DNA from: Lycium barbarum
Lineage: Eukaryota; Streptophyta; Magnoliopsida; Solanales; Solanaceae
Direction: 5' to 3'
Assembly: GCF_019175385.1 (NCBI RefSeq)
Contig: NC_083339.1
Location: 50,954,282 to 51,018,281 of the forward strand
Length of the DNA stretch: 64,000 bases
Within the stretch, counting starts at the first letter, position 1. Each line of letters opens with the position of its first letter. The notes below the pieces were generated by a model. That model saw nothing but the letters and a program-made list of their open reading frames with translations. It was not told where the DNA came from and made no database searches. This document shows, piece by piece, positions 1 through 10,576 of the stretch. The position numbers were made by a program, and so were the translations under genes.

Positions 1-297
1 ACCGGTTCCGCGATGTAGTCAATGCGGAAAGTTACATTCTGGTCCGTGTCACCAGGGTTCAGATTCTTGTTATTTTTATGGATAGACTAGGCACTTGATG
101 CGTGATTGTCCTTCGAGGTACAGTAGAGGTGGGGTTCAGCCCACATGATCGACAGCTGGTTCTTTCTCATCTGTGCGCCTAATATGGCAGACTCCCCAGA
201 TTCCAACAGGGGCTGAGGGGAAGCATCCAGTTCAGGTGGCACTCAGCCCCGTATTTATGCTCTAGCCGGACGTCAGGATCTTGAGTCCTCCCCGGAT
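1..297 (+). pseudogene. gag C-terminal tail with zinc knuckle (element 1)
   Basis: The frame reads a Cys-x2-Cys segment followed by a CCHC-type knuckle whose tail is HLMRDCPS, around 15-115. This is the nucleocapsid part of Gag, which binds the element RNA. In the second knuckle a Cys is Tyr (CYFYG), and an in-frame TAG falls just after it, so the domain is broken. A serine- and proline-rich linker follows and runs into the protease region near 280. The start of gag is outside the window. Confidence 0.7.
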
Positions 298-1191
298 GTG
301 GTTATAGGTATATTATCCATATTTTCTCATGGCGTGTATGCATTGATAGATTCGGGTTCCACATTGTCTTATATTACTCCTTATATTGCTGGCCGTATTG
401 GGGTGAGACCCGAGCCAATTAAACCTTTTGAGGTATCTACTCCGGTTGGTGATCCTGTAATAGCTAGACAAGTATATAAAAATTGTGTGGTGATAGTATG
501 TAATCGTCAGACTATTGCTGATTTGATTGAGCTGGAAATGTTGGATTTTGATGTGATTATGGGCATGGATAAGTTGGTCTCTTGTTATGCTAATGTCGAT
601 TGCAAAATGAAAGTTGTTTGGTTCCAATTTCCGGGAGAGCCCGTACTCGAGTGGAAGGGTAATACAGCGTCTCCAAGTGGCAGGTTCATTTCTTACCTTA
701 AGGCGAGCAAGATGATCGCCAAAGGCTATATATATCACCTAGTTCGAGTTCATGACACCGAAGCAAAGCCACCGACTTTTCAATCCGTCCCGGTAGTAAA
801 TAAATTTTCGGATGTATTTTCAGATGAACTTCCAGGACTTCCTTCGAAAAGAAAGGTTGACTTTGCTATTGATGTGTTACTGGACGCCAAGCCTATATCT
901 ATTCCTACTTACCAAATGGCTCCTGCAGAGTTGAAAGAACTGAAGGCGCAATTCAAAGATTTGCTTGAGAAGGGATTCATTAGACCCAGTTCATCACCGT
1001 GGGGAGCACATGTCCTATTTGTGAGAAAGAAAGATGATTCTCTACGGATGTGCATCGATTATAGGCAGCTGAAAAAGGTAACGATAAAGAATAAATATCC
1101 GCTTCCAAGGATCGATGATTTGTTTAATCAATTGCAGGGTGCCAAATGGTTTTCAAAAATTGATCTAAGATTGGGGTCAAGTGAGAGTTAG
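298..1191 (+). pseudogene. Protease and N-terminal reverse transcriptase (element 1)
   Basis: An open stretch of 297 codons. Residues 1-100 are an aspartic protease domain with the active-site motif LIDSGST (residues 17-23) and a later IMGMDKL motif. A linker of about 70 residues follows, then RT fingers and palm from about residue 170 ([13 protein letters not shown], later [27 protein letters not shown]). The frame is lost at about 1175, at the KIDLR...GY catalytic motif of RT, where a few bases are missing compared with element D. No natural start codon is expected because pol is made as part of a polyprotein. Confidence 0.85.
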
Positions 1192-2311
1192 AGGAGAAGA
1201 TATTCCTAAAACAGCTTTCAAAACGAGATATGGCCCCTATGAATTTCGGGTGATGTCATTTTGGTTGACTAATGCTTCGGCAGTATTTATGAACTTGATG
1301 AATAATATATTCAAGCCTCCCTTAGATCTGTTCGTGATCGTGTTCATTGATGATATTCTAGTATACTCACGGACAGAAGCAGAGCATGCAGACCATTTAC
1401 GTATTGTCCTTGGAATTCTTCGGACTCGAGAATTGTATGCAAAATTTTAAAAATGTGAGTTTTGGCTGAATTCTGTGACTTTTCTGGGCCATGTTATTTC
1501 AGATGATGGCATTCGAGTTGATACCCAGAAAATTGAGGCGGTGAAGACTTGGCCAAGGCCTACAACGCCTACAGAAGTATGTAGTTTTCTGGGATTGGCA
1601 GGTTATTATAGAAGATTTATGGAAGGATTTTCCTCTATTTCGGCACCATTGACGAAGCTAACTCAGAAATCAGCAAAGTTTCAATGGACTGATACTTGTG
1701 AACGCAGTTTCCAGGAATTGAAGGATAGATTAACTTCAGCCCTAGTCTTGACACTTACAGAAGGGCCAGATGGTTAGGTTGTGTATTGTGATGCCTTTGG
1801 TGTTGGTTTAGGCTGTGTATTGATGCAGCACGACAAAGTCATTCCCTATGCTTCCCGGCAACTGCGAAAGCATGAAAAGAACTATCCGACCCATGATCTT
1901 GAATTGGCCGCGGTTATTCATGCACTAAAGATGTGGAGACACTATTTGTATGGCATATATGTTGATATTTATACGGATCATAAGAGTCTCCAATATATTT
2001 TCAAGCAGAAGGAGTTGAATCTTCGGCAGAGGCGGTGGTTAGAACTGCTGAAAGATTATGATGTGCGTATTTTATACCACCCCGGAAAGGTGAATGTAGT
2101 GGCTGATGCACTTAGCTGCAAATCAATAGGTAGTCTATGTGAGATTCCTTCGGGGAAGAAAGAATTAATCCATGAGCTCCACCAACTAGCCAGCTTGGGA
2201 GTTCGCCTAATTGACTCAAGCAATGCAGGGCTGGGTATCCACAACCCGACTGTATCATCTTTAGATATAGAGGTGAGAGAGCGCCAATATGAAGACCTTC
2301 AGTTGAGGTGA
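1181..2311 (+). pseudogene. RT C-terminal half and RNase H (element 1)
   Basis: Three open pieces in one frame (1181-1450, 1475-1777, 1781-2311) are interrupted by TAA near 1448 and TAG near 1775. RT motif FIDDILVYS carries the catalytic Asp pair. The connection ([11 protein letters not shown]) and RNase H follow, with [24 protein letters not shown] and ADAL showing the acidic residues. The RNase H degrades RNA in the RNA:DNA hybrid during reverse transcription. Element D has matching sequence with the two internal stops absent. The frame changes again at about 2309. Confidence 0.85.
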
Positions 2312-3177
2312 GAGGTGAGAAGTTTCCATTTGAAGCTTCTACGGATGGAGTTCTTAGATACAGAGACAGGCTATGTGTTCCAAATGTTGCGGCACTACGT
2401 CATCAGATTCTAGCAGAAGCTCATTACTTTCAGTATTCTATTCAGCTGGGAGCGACAAAGATGTATCACGATCTCAAGCTAATGTATTGGTGGGATGGAA
2501 TGAAGAAAGACATAGCAGAATTTGTAGCTCAATGTCCAAATTGTCAACAAGTGAAAATTGAGCATCAAAAGCCAGGAGGACTGTTACAAGTCATAGAAAT
2601 CCCAACCTGGAAATGGAAAGTGATCAACATGGATTTTATTGTAGGGTTTCCTCATTCCCAAAGCAAGTATGATTCCATATCGGTGATCGTGGACAGACTC
2701 ACGAAATCAGCCCATTTTCTTCCAGTCAGAACCATATATTCGGTAGAATATTATGCAAGGTTGTATCTTAAAGAGATTGTGCGACTTCATGGCATCCCGG
2801 TGTCCATTATTACGGATAGAGGAGCATAATTTATAGCTAAATTCTGGAAGTCCTTTCAAGAAGATTTGGGTACTCAGGTAAGGCTTAGCACAGCGTTTCA
2901 TCCACAAACTGATGGGCAAGCTGAACGCACTATTCAAACCTTGGATGATATGTTACAGGCATGTGTGCTAGATTTCGGCGGTAGTTGGGATGACCACTTA
3001 CCTCTTATTGAGTTCGCATATAACAACAGCTATCATTCCAGTATTCAAATAGCCCCGTATGAAGCTTTATATGGGAGAAAGTGTAGATCCCCAATTAGGT
3101 GGTTTGAAGTAGGAGAGGTACAACTAATAAGCCTTGAGTTTATTCAACAATCGGTGGAAAAGGTCAAGGTTATCTGA
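2308..3177 (+). pseudogene. Integrase core (element 1)
   Basis: Covers the integrase zinc-binding domain (CPNCQQVK with its upstream His pair near 2430-2560) and the DDE core: NMDFIVGFP gives the first Asp, IITDRGA the second, and QAERTIQ the Glu. An in-frame TAA at 2827-2829 follows IITDRGA; the related codon is probably CAA, a C to T change. A TGA at about 3175 ends the open part. The enzyme would insert the cDNA copy into chromosomal DNA. All three catalytic acidic residues are still readable, but the frame is not continuous. Confidence 0.85.
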
Positions 3178-3491
3178 GATCAACTATTGACAGCCCAAAG
3201 TCGTCAGAAATCTTATGCAGACAACCGTAAATGTGTCGGAGATCCTACTAGGATCATGCCGATAGATGATGTTCAAGTGACAGAAGGTTGACTTATGAAG
3301 AGATACCCATTGCCATACTACATAGGCAAGTATGGAGGCTTAGAAACAAAGAGGTAGCCTCAGCTAAGGTCTTGTGACGGAACTATAATCGAGAGGAAAT
3401 GACTTGGGAAGCAGAAGAAAACATGAAGTCCAAGTACCCGCAGTTATTTCAACCTGCGGAAGAGATCCAAGATGAGACATCAATATTATGA
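3178..3491 (+). pseudogene. Integrase tail with chromodomain, internally deleted (element 1)
   Basis: After the core the frame runs to about 3230 and then jumps directly to CVGDPTRI. Element D keeps the segment leading into CVGDPTRI (16336-16410), so roughly 80 codons are missing here. The chromodomain follows at about 3305-3465 (RQVWRLRNKEVAS, MTWEAEENM, YPQLF). Chromodomains of this clade bind histone marks and steer integration into heterochromatin. A one-base loss near 3288 and TGA near 3376 break it. Confidence 0.75.
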
Positions 3492-3694
3492 GGTATGTAT
3501 GCTTTCTCTTTATGCTTTTGGTCGTGTGTGGCCATAATTTCTTGTTATTGTGTTGTGGCCTTGTGTGGCAGTGTTATTATGGGCTGTTATGACAGGATGG
3601 TAGCGCCACATTTCAGGGGAAACTCTGGCGAAATTTCAGTAGGATTCCCGAGAACTTAACATTCGAGGACGAAAGTTTTTAAAGGGTCGAAGAA
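3492..3694 (+). other. 3' untranslated region and polypurine tract (element 1)
   Basis: Short non-coding stretch between pol and the 3' LTR. It holds the same string found before the 3' LTR of element D (cattcgaggacgaa, about 3660). The polypurine tract that primes plus-strand synthesis is the purine-rich run at about 3681-3694, ending directly at TGTTACACC. It is interrupted by pyrimidines, probably decay. Confidence 0.65.
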
Positions 3695-3910
3695 TGTTAC
3701 ACCTCCCGATTTGTGGCAAGGAGATTTTTGGCTTATTGGTGGTGTGTACCTTCGGTTCGGTAATCCACACCAGAGCTTTAGACACGAGATATTTTACTTT
3801 GTATGTGTACAGGAGTATAAGTATGCATTTGTGAAATTACGATGGAATTAGAAATGAAACGAATCGAATCGGAGCAAAACGGAGCAATTCAGAAAAACTG
3901 CTGAAACTAG

Positions 3911-4044
3911 TAGCGTCGATGGCCCAAGGGACGACCGTCGACACGTCGACGAGCCGTCATCTGGCACCATCGACGAGGTTCTGCAATCAGACATTTGAGG
4001 CGGCAGTTTGACGAGGCATGTCGACGGATCGTCGACCCGCGAAT
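3911..4044 (+). promoter_or_regulatory. GTCGAC motif cluster upstream of LTR A TATA box
   Basis: GTCGA or TCGAC recurs many times in about 130 bases, including full GTCGAC palindromes. A perfect 9-bp inverted pair is present (CGTCGATGG 3914-3922, CCATCGACG 3967-3975). It lies directly upstream of the TATA box, where other LTRs here carry clusters of different motifs. An upstream promoter or enhancer role is inference. Confidence 0.45.
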
Positions 4045-4065
4045 TTGGAAATTTCCAGCCCTGGT

Positions 4066-4076
4066 TATAAATATAA
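4066..4076 (+). promoter_or_regulatory. TATA box of LTR A
   Basis: The run TATAAATATAA about 370 bases into the LTR is the best TATA match. It is followed by a C/A/T-rich leader without strong coding signs and then a donor-like AAG|GTGAGT at 4328. Confidence 0.6.
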
Positions 4077-5237
4077 GATCCCCCGTTTTTATTTCATTAT
4101 TTTCCCAAAAATAGATCCTATATCTCTGTAGAACCCTCTAAAACCCTCCCTTTATTTTTACTACAAATCTATACTAAGAAACCAAAAATCAAAAGCAAGA
4201 TTAAGAGATTCATATACTAAGAAGCCTATTAGGGTTTGTGAAGAATAAGAATTTCTTTCGTATACAAGTGGGGGATTTCATTCTAATGGAGTAGAATTGA
4301 CTCAAGGCTTATTCCTAAGTGATTAAGGTGAGTTTTTTGTTTATTTCATGTTATTAAAAGTATTGAGAGGTTAAAAGACTTGGATAATGGAAGGGAGGAA
4401 AATATGCATTGCAAATATGAAATTAGTAATATTCTTGAATCATAGTTCTTGATATGTAATGAGTATAACCTTGCTATGAATAGTATTAAAGATGTTATAG
4501 AGGCCTTGTATGAGGGTGGATACGGTATGGTGCCATAGCTAGAGTTATGAAGGGTTTTGATAGGGAAAGTTGAGGATTTAATAATGTCTAGCTTGATAAA
4601 GCTATTGATTAAAATATTGTGGGTGTTGTTATTCATGTTGGGAGTTTCTTATTACGTGGAAGAAGTCATCGCAATAAAGGAGATGTTACCCAATTTTCGT
4701 TAGCTCTAGCTAAGCTTAAGTATGTTTTCGATTATCTAATTTTAGTACGAACTCTCTTGAATGTAGAAACGCGAATATTGGAGGGAAGCATTCAAGTGAT
4801 AAAGTTAGCAAAACGAAAAGGTATGTAAGGCTAGTCCCTTATTTTCTAAGGCATGATTCCTATGACATGACTTCCTTTATTATTCCATGACCTTCTTACA
4901 TTCCGAAAAATATGAGTCGATGTTTATAAAGAGCTTCCTATGAGATAAAGATAAGAGATATGTCATGAGCATGATAATGATAGTGATGAGTCTAAGCCTA
5001 GAGATCCAAAAGCTTATGATATGACATCTCCACGACGCTAATGTTCCTTGTACGATTCTTTGATGTTATTCATTGTTGCTAGACCCACCTTATAGTACTA
5101 GTTCCTTTAAGGTGAGGCATGATGATTATGATTACTCCATAATGGAATCGGGAGTTCTCTACCTTACGTCACCCCGATAGAGTTATAGTTTGTCTATAAG
5201 TTCTTATGCATGCTTTACGAGATGTATATGATGATGA

Positions 5238-5397
5238 GATTCCACCGTGCCTACAAGGTCGGGCATGTCACTGCGAAGGCGAGCGGCATACGATTCCACC
5301 GTGCCTAGATGGCCGAACATGTCACCGCTAATGCGGGCTGCTTATGATTACACGATGCCTAGAGGGCCAGACATGGCACCACTAGTGGGCGGCATAC
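5238..5397 (+). repeat. 54-bp tandem repeat in LTR A (three copies)
   Basis: Units begin gattccaccgtgcc at 5238 and 5292 and gattacacgatgcc at 5346. Spacing is exactly 54 bases, and copies differ by scattered substitutions. A fourth partial start is at 5398. It occupies the same relative place as different tandem repeats in the other LTRs, upstream of the hairpin chain. Confidence 0.8.
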
Positions 5398-5540
5398 GAT
5401 GGTTACCCGGACGCGGGTTAACGATGATGGTATATGTGGTATGTACGACATGTGTTTTCTTTTAAAGGTTAAGCAGGTTATATCCTCATCTCATGTTTTA
5501 TGATCTCTTTATTATGTTAGTATTATTCATGCCTTACATA

Positions 5541-5676
5541 CTCAGTACATTTATCGTACTGACGTCCATTCTTTTATGGACGTTGTGTTCATGCCCACAA
5601 GTAGACAGGGAGGTGACCCAGGTTCATAGGAGCTAATCAGCAGATTTACAAGAGCACTCCATTATTCCGGAGGTGC
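5541..5676 (+). other. Hairpin chain of LTR A
   Basis: Four consecutive stems: TCAGTAC 5542-5548 with GTACTGA 5556-5562; GTCCAT 5564-5569 with ATGGAC 5576-5581; TTGTG 5583-5587 with CACAA 5596-5600; CTCC 5657-5660 with GGAG 5669-5672 (extendable past a bulge). The same order is found in the other LTRs with different arm sequences. Confidence 0.75.
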
Positions 5677-7727
5677 GAGTTGTGGTATATTCTATTGTGT
5701 ATATATAAATATATTTGGGCATGATGGGGTCCTATCCTATCCTTATGTCTAGTACTCTAGTAGAGGCTCGTCGATATGTATGTGTGGATAGTAGATGTCC
5801 CGCGATGATCACATTGTGTATTTATACATTAGTTTGATAGCCCGAGGGCCTTATGCATATGATTGTAGATATGTTTTGGACGTGATAAAGGTTTACTTAT
5901 GGCTAGTTGTGTTGAGAATAAAAAGTGCATTTAAGATGAGTATGATGATTAGCATGAGTGGTGTTCGGTAGTCAGCTCCGGGTACCCGTCATGGCCCCAT
6001 AGGCGGGTCATGACAGAAATTTTGGGTCAACTTTGGAGGGGATATCTCCTAGTATATTAGGAGTTTTGAAGTGAAACAAAAGCCTAAATTGAAGTTCGTT
6101 GAGTATAGTTTCCAACTCAACAAACCGTTCATCTATACGACATCGGAGTAGAGATATATTCGCATTTTGGCAAGACTGCGCAGTTAGCCTCACTAGGACC
6201 CACTATGGCGGTGGAGACCTTCTTTCATATTAAAAACTTTTTAAAAGGCCATTTCAAGTCATTTTCACTTGGAACTTTTTCCATAAGCTTCTAAGACCTT
6301 CCCAAGTCAGATCATAAAGTCCTTAAGCCAAAAAAATATTTCACCTAAGTTCTATCTCAAGAGTTCCAAGAGAGCAAGAAGAAGCACCCTTAAGGTGTTG
6401 GATGCAAGTTGAAGCTTGAGTTCTTGTTGTTGTTGCCAGGTTTAGAGGATTCTTAGAGGTGAATCAAGCTTAGTAAAGGTAAGAATATTTCTCTCCTCCA
6501 TGTATTTGAGCCTTACTTGTACGGTTGAAAACTTGTGAAATAAAGCTTGAAAATCGTAGTTGTGATGTTGTTAGTTGCTGAACTATTTTGAAGTTCTTCT
6601 TGTGGTATTTGATAGCTGTAAATTGATGGAATAACCGTGATATTCTATTGTTGATGTTGTTCTTATTGTTTTGGTGTTGGTTTGAATTGGAACGAGGTAA
6701 AAGATATAGGGGAAGTGCTGCCTGATTTTTTGAAAATCATAGGTATGTTGTTCTTGTGTTGTTGGACAGTTTTGAAGTATTACGTACAAGTTATTGTGGC
6801 GGGAAATCAGAGTAGATAATACGACTATGGTGAACTTGATGTTGTGGTACATGTCCATGTGTTTATATGAGGATTTGATGGAAGAATTGGAAGTAAACTT
6901 GAAATTGAATTTATAGAATAAGATGTTATGCATATGGGCTGCTTTGGAAGAATCTATCAGGTGGCTTTTGATTTAACTTAGTATGGAAGCGTGAATATTC
7001 ATTATGATTGATGTGGTGTTGTTGTATTGGATTGAGTTGAGTTGAGTGGAAGTGAATTCACGCTGATTTTAAGAGGGTTCAATTTAAATGCTTAAGATAG
7101 GAATATGACAATAAGTCTAACAGTAGTATAATTTCTCTTGAATGTAGAATTACGAGCTCGGGAGAATAAGCGTTAAGTAGTAGGGGATCAATCAGGTATG
7201 TTAAGGCTAGTCCCTTTCCTTCTAAAGGCATGACTCCTACGTTACGATTCCATGTATGTCTTCCATAACATCCTTGTTCCCGAAAAACTTGAAGTTCATG
7301 ATTCTCAAGGTTTTTATAATATTAAAGACAAGATGTTTTCTATGAGGACCATGATGACAATGATGACTTCTTTCTTGTGAATCCATACATGTCTTCCATA
7401 ATGTTCGTATTTCCACAAGCTAGAGATTCATGATTCTTAAAGTTTCTTATGACGCAAAAGATGATTATGTTTTCATGATGATAATGATGATGATGATTCT
7501 ATTTCTAGAAGTTCCAAAGTTATGATTATAATGTTATTATGAGATTATTGAGCTTAATTCATGATTTCCATGATTTTATTCATTGTTGTTTATCTCACTT
7601 TATAATAATTGTTCCTTCAAGGTGAGATATAGCGATGATGATTACTCAATAATATAATCGGAGGTTACCGACCTTACGTCACTCCAATAATGTGGTAACT
7701 TTTATTTGGGCTCTCATGCCTGCTGCT

Positions 7728-7869
<142 letters not shown>

Positions 7870-8150
7870 TTATACACGCATAGACACTTGATCTGTTGGT
7901 ATATTATGATATCGTCCCAGATGTGAAATACATGGGTATGGATTGGGCTGCATGTTCTGCAGCAATATAAAATATTTATAGATCGGGCTACACGTTTCAT
8001 AGCACTATTATGTTATACAAGTATGAGAAATGTTTTTATGAAAGTAATAAACATGCATGATATTCACCCTAAGAGGCAATCCGACATACAGGATGTCCTT
8101 ATCTCAGGTGCTATATATCTCTTATTATGTTGTTATTCAAGCCATACATA

Positions 8151-8282
8151 GTCAGTACACTTTTCGTACTGACGTCCATTCCTTGGACGCTGCACTTATG
8201 CCCGCAGGTAGACAGGTACACAGAGCTGATCCCTAGGAGCTCCATCAGAGGAATCTCCGAAGCGCTCTAGTTGTTCCGGAGC
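8151..8282 (+). other. Hairpin chain of LTR F
   Basis: TCAGTAC 8152-8158 with GTACTGA 8166-8172; GTCCA 8174-8178 with TGGAC 8184-8188; CTGC 8190-8193 with GCAG 8204-8207; GCTCT 8264-8268 with GGAGC 8278-8282 (one G-T pair). Confidence 0.75.
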
Positions 8283-8690
8283 TGCAGTGTTTTGGTACTA
8301 TTCCTTTCTACATATATACTTGGGCATGGCGAAATACTGCCCCGTTGTTACACCTCGGAAAAATCTTCCGTTGATGTACAAGTGAATGGGCTAGTGAAGA
8401 GTATGAGTATACGGTATTTTCGTAAGTAAGAAATGATGTTCGATGACCCAAGTTAAGATTTCAAAGATGTTTGAGATAGGGGAAGAAAGTTGACCAAGAG
8501 AAGGCAAGGCATACTATAGGTATCGGAAAGGAGATACGAGTAACGAGTTAATGGGGATTTAATGACGTCTTGGAGAAGAGTGAAAACATCCCTTAGATTG
8601 GTATTGATGTGTTGAACAAGTGCTAAGAAGGTTCCATAAATATTGGAGATCAAACGAATCGACGAAACGAGCTTCGGAATCACTGGGGAT

Positions 8691-8822
8691 TATACGGCCA
8701 AACATACAGGCCGTATAAATTATACGGTCCGTATGTTGGGACCGTATAATCATCCCAGAATGGCATGACTTTCTGGACCAAACATACGGCCCGTACAAAA
8801 TGTACGGACCGTATGTTGGTCC
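8691..8822 (+). promoter_or_regulatory. Three inverted repeats with TATACGG/CCGTATA motifs (LTR D)
   Basis: Inverted repeats: TATACGGCC 8691-8699 with GGCCGTATA 8709-8717; ATTATACGGTCC 8719-8730 with GGACCGTATAAT 8739-8750 (12 of 12 pairs, 8-base loop); arms 8775-8797 and 8801-8822 (about 22 pairs, one bulged A, one mismatch, loop aaa). They lie just before the TATA-like sequence. A protein-binding or promoter role is inference. Confidence 0.7.
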
Positions 8823-10018
8823 GTATATTGGGTCGGGGACTGAAATGGTTCATTAAATAAGGATCCAAGTTTTATTTCATTTCACTTCCGTATCACACCC
8901 CTTCTCTCTAAAGCACCTCTCTACATTTATTCCACAAAAATTCAAGGATTATTTGTGATCAACAACATAAACTAAGTGAATCAAGTACAAGAAAACACAT
9001 TAAAGATCATTCAAGTCAAGAAATCTCATTGGAGATGAACTAGGGTTTCTGCTCAAGTGAAGTATTACCATCAAAGGCTTGTTTCTACAACATATAAGGT
9101 AAGATTTATGGTGTTTCTATGTTGTTTAAGGTATTTGAGAGTTGAAATACTTGGATTGTAGAAGGGTATAGAAAAATGGGTCATGAATGTAGAATAGTGC
9201 CATTTTGAGTAATAACTTGAATTGAGTTATGATTCTTGATGTGTTGGGATGTAAATATGTTATAAATGACGTTGAGAACATGGGATAGGCAATGTAAGTG
9301 AATGAACGTAGTCGTGTGTTATAGCCATTGATATGAGTAATTGAAAGTGAATTGAGAAATACGGATAATGTGGATGGATAATGACTATTGTTATAGTATT
9401 GTGAATGTATTATTGATTGTTTGGGAGTTGATATACGCTATGGGCGAATGTCATATAAATAAATGAGATGCTGTCCGATTTTCTCTAGTTTTAGTCATGT
9501 ATGCTAGCTATCGATTCTAATTGTAGTATGGCTTCAATGAAGGTAGAAACGCTAGCGTTGGAGGAGTACGCGCAAGTGGTAAAATAGTTGAACGGAAAAG
9601 TATGTAAGGCTAAACATTCTTTCATAAGGCATGGTTCTTTGGCCAAACATCTAAATCTTCCATAAGTCTATGATGTCTTTCAAATGATTCGATCTTCCGA
9701 GCTATTGAGCTCACGACTCTTGATATGCTACGATTGTACTAAGTTCCGCGTATGATGAGTAAGCCTATAAAGATAGATGTAATGAATGACGATAATAGTG
9801 ATAATGATGTCGATGACGACTATAGTGGTAATAGCGATGACGATAACGATGACGATGATGATAGTGATGATAATAGTAAAGATGCTTATGAGCTATTATG
9901 TATATGTATCTATGTATGACGATTATGGAACCCCGAGCTTATAAGGCCGGTTAGAATAAGTATGTATATGATTATATAATGCGTGCACACCTCTGCAGAT
10001 GGTATGGATAACCCTGAC

Positions 10019-10110
10019 GCCTTGGTAGGGCCAGGTAGATGTAATCCTGAAGCCTTGGTAGGGCCAGGTATGTGTAACCTTGAGCCTTGGCTGGCCAAGT
10101 ATGTATGAAA
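10019..10110 (+). repeat. 32-33-bp tandem repeat in LTR D
   Basis: Units start gccttggtagggccaggta at 10019 and 10052 and gccttggctggccaagta at 10084. The matching array in LTR D' is at about 18530-18615. Confidence 0.75.
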
Positions 10111-10441
10111 CACCGATCCTTCATGGTCGGGTATGCTATGTAAATGCTATGTATATGATATGATGATGTATATAATATAGAGATGAGGATGAATGCGAAT
10201 ATGATACGATTACGAATAAGAATATGTATAGGATACGAATGTGAATAAGTATACGTAATTGGGTACGGATATGAGTATCGATACAGATATGGTTGTATGT
10301 ACACAAATATGCCTTAGAATTGGAAAGTCCCTATGAAAGGCAAGTAAGTGCTTATGACGATGATATTACTATCTCCCATCCTATGTTATTTCTTTTGTTG
10401 TCCATTATGTTACTATGTTGACGTTGATCATGCTTTACATA

Positions 10442-10576
10442 CTCAGTACATTGTTCGTACTGACGTCCTTTTATTTGTGGACTCTGCGTCATGCCCACAG
10501 GTGCACAGGGAGACCGAATTGATCCATAGCTACATTCTCAGCGACTACATAGCAGAGCTCCACTTCATTCGGAGCT
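10442..10576 (+). other. Hairpin chain of LTR D
   Basis: TCAGTAC 10443-10449 with GTACTGA 10457-10463; GTCC 10465-10468 with GGAC 10479-10482; a weak CTG...CAG stem around 10484-10500; AGCTCC 10556-10561 with GGAGCT 10571-10576. Confidence 0.75.

Larger units (their letters stand above)
1..6015 (+). mobile_element. Element 1: Ty3/gypsy chromovirus (Tekay/Del type), 3' part
   Basis: A decayed LTR retrotransposon read on the plus strand. The order is gag tail with zinc knuckle, protease, reverse transcriptase, RNase H, integrase, chromodomain, polypurine tract, 3' LTR. That order and the chromodomain place it among plant chromoviruses. The 5' LTR and most of gag lie before the window. Pol is broken by several frameshifts and stops, and one deletion joins the middle of integrase to its C-terminal tail near 3230. 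Its right edge abuts sequence matching the inside of another LTR (LTR F), so it inserted into that LTR. The target duplication (perhaps gaaat at 6016-6020) cannot be tested because the left end is missing. Confidence 0.92.
3695..6015 (+). repeat. LTR A, 3' LTR of element 1 (about 2.3 kb)
   Basis: Begins TGTTACACC directly after the polypurine tract and ends GGGTCATGACA, so it has TG...CA ends. In order it contains a GTCGAC-rich motif cluster (3911-4044), a TATA box (4066-4076), a splice-donor-like AAG|GTGAG (donor G at 4328), a 54-bp tandem repeat (5238-5397), a chain of hairpins (5541-5676) and a terminal stem (TCATGGCCC 5989-5997 with GGGTCATGA 6005-6013). Small open frames inside it have no protein likeness. 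Confidence 0.92.

Noticed and set aside
6016..6020. gaaat as target duplication of element 1
   Set aside because: The left end of element 1 is outside the window, so it cannot be tested.
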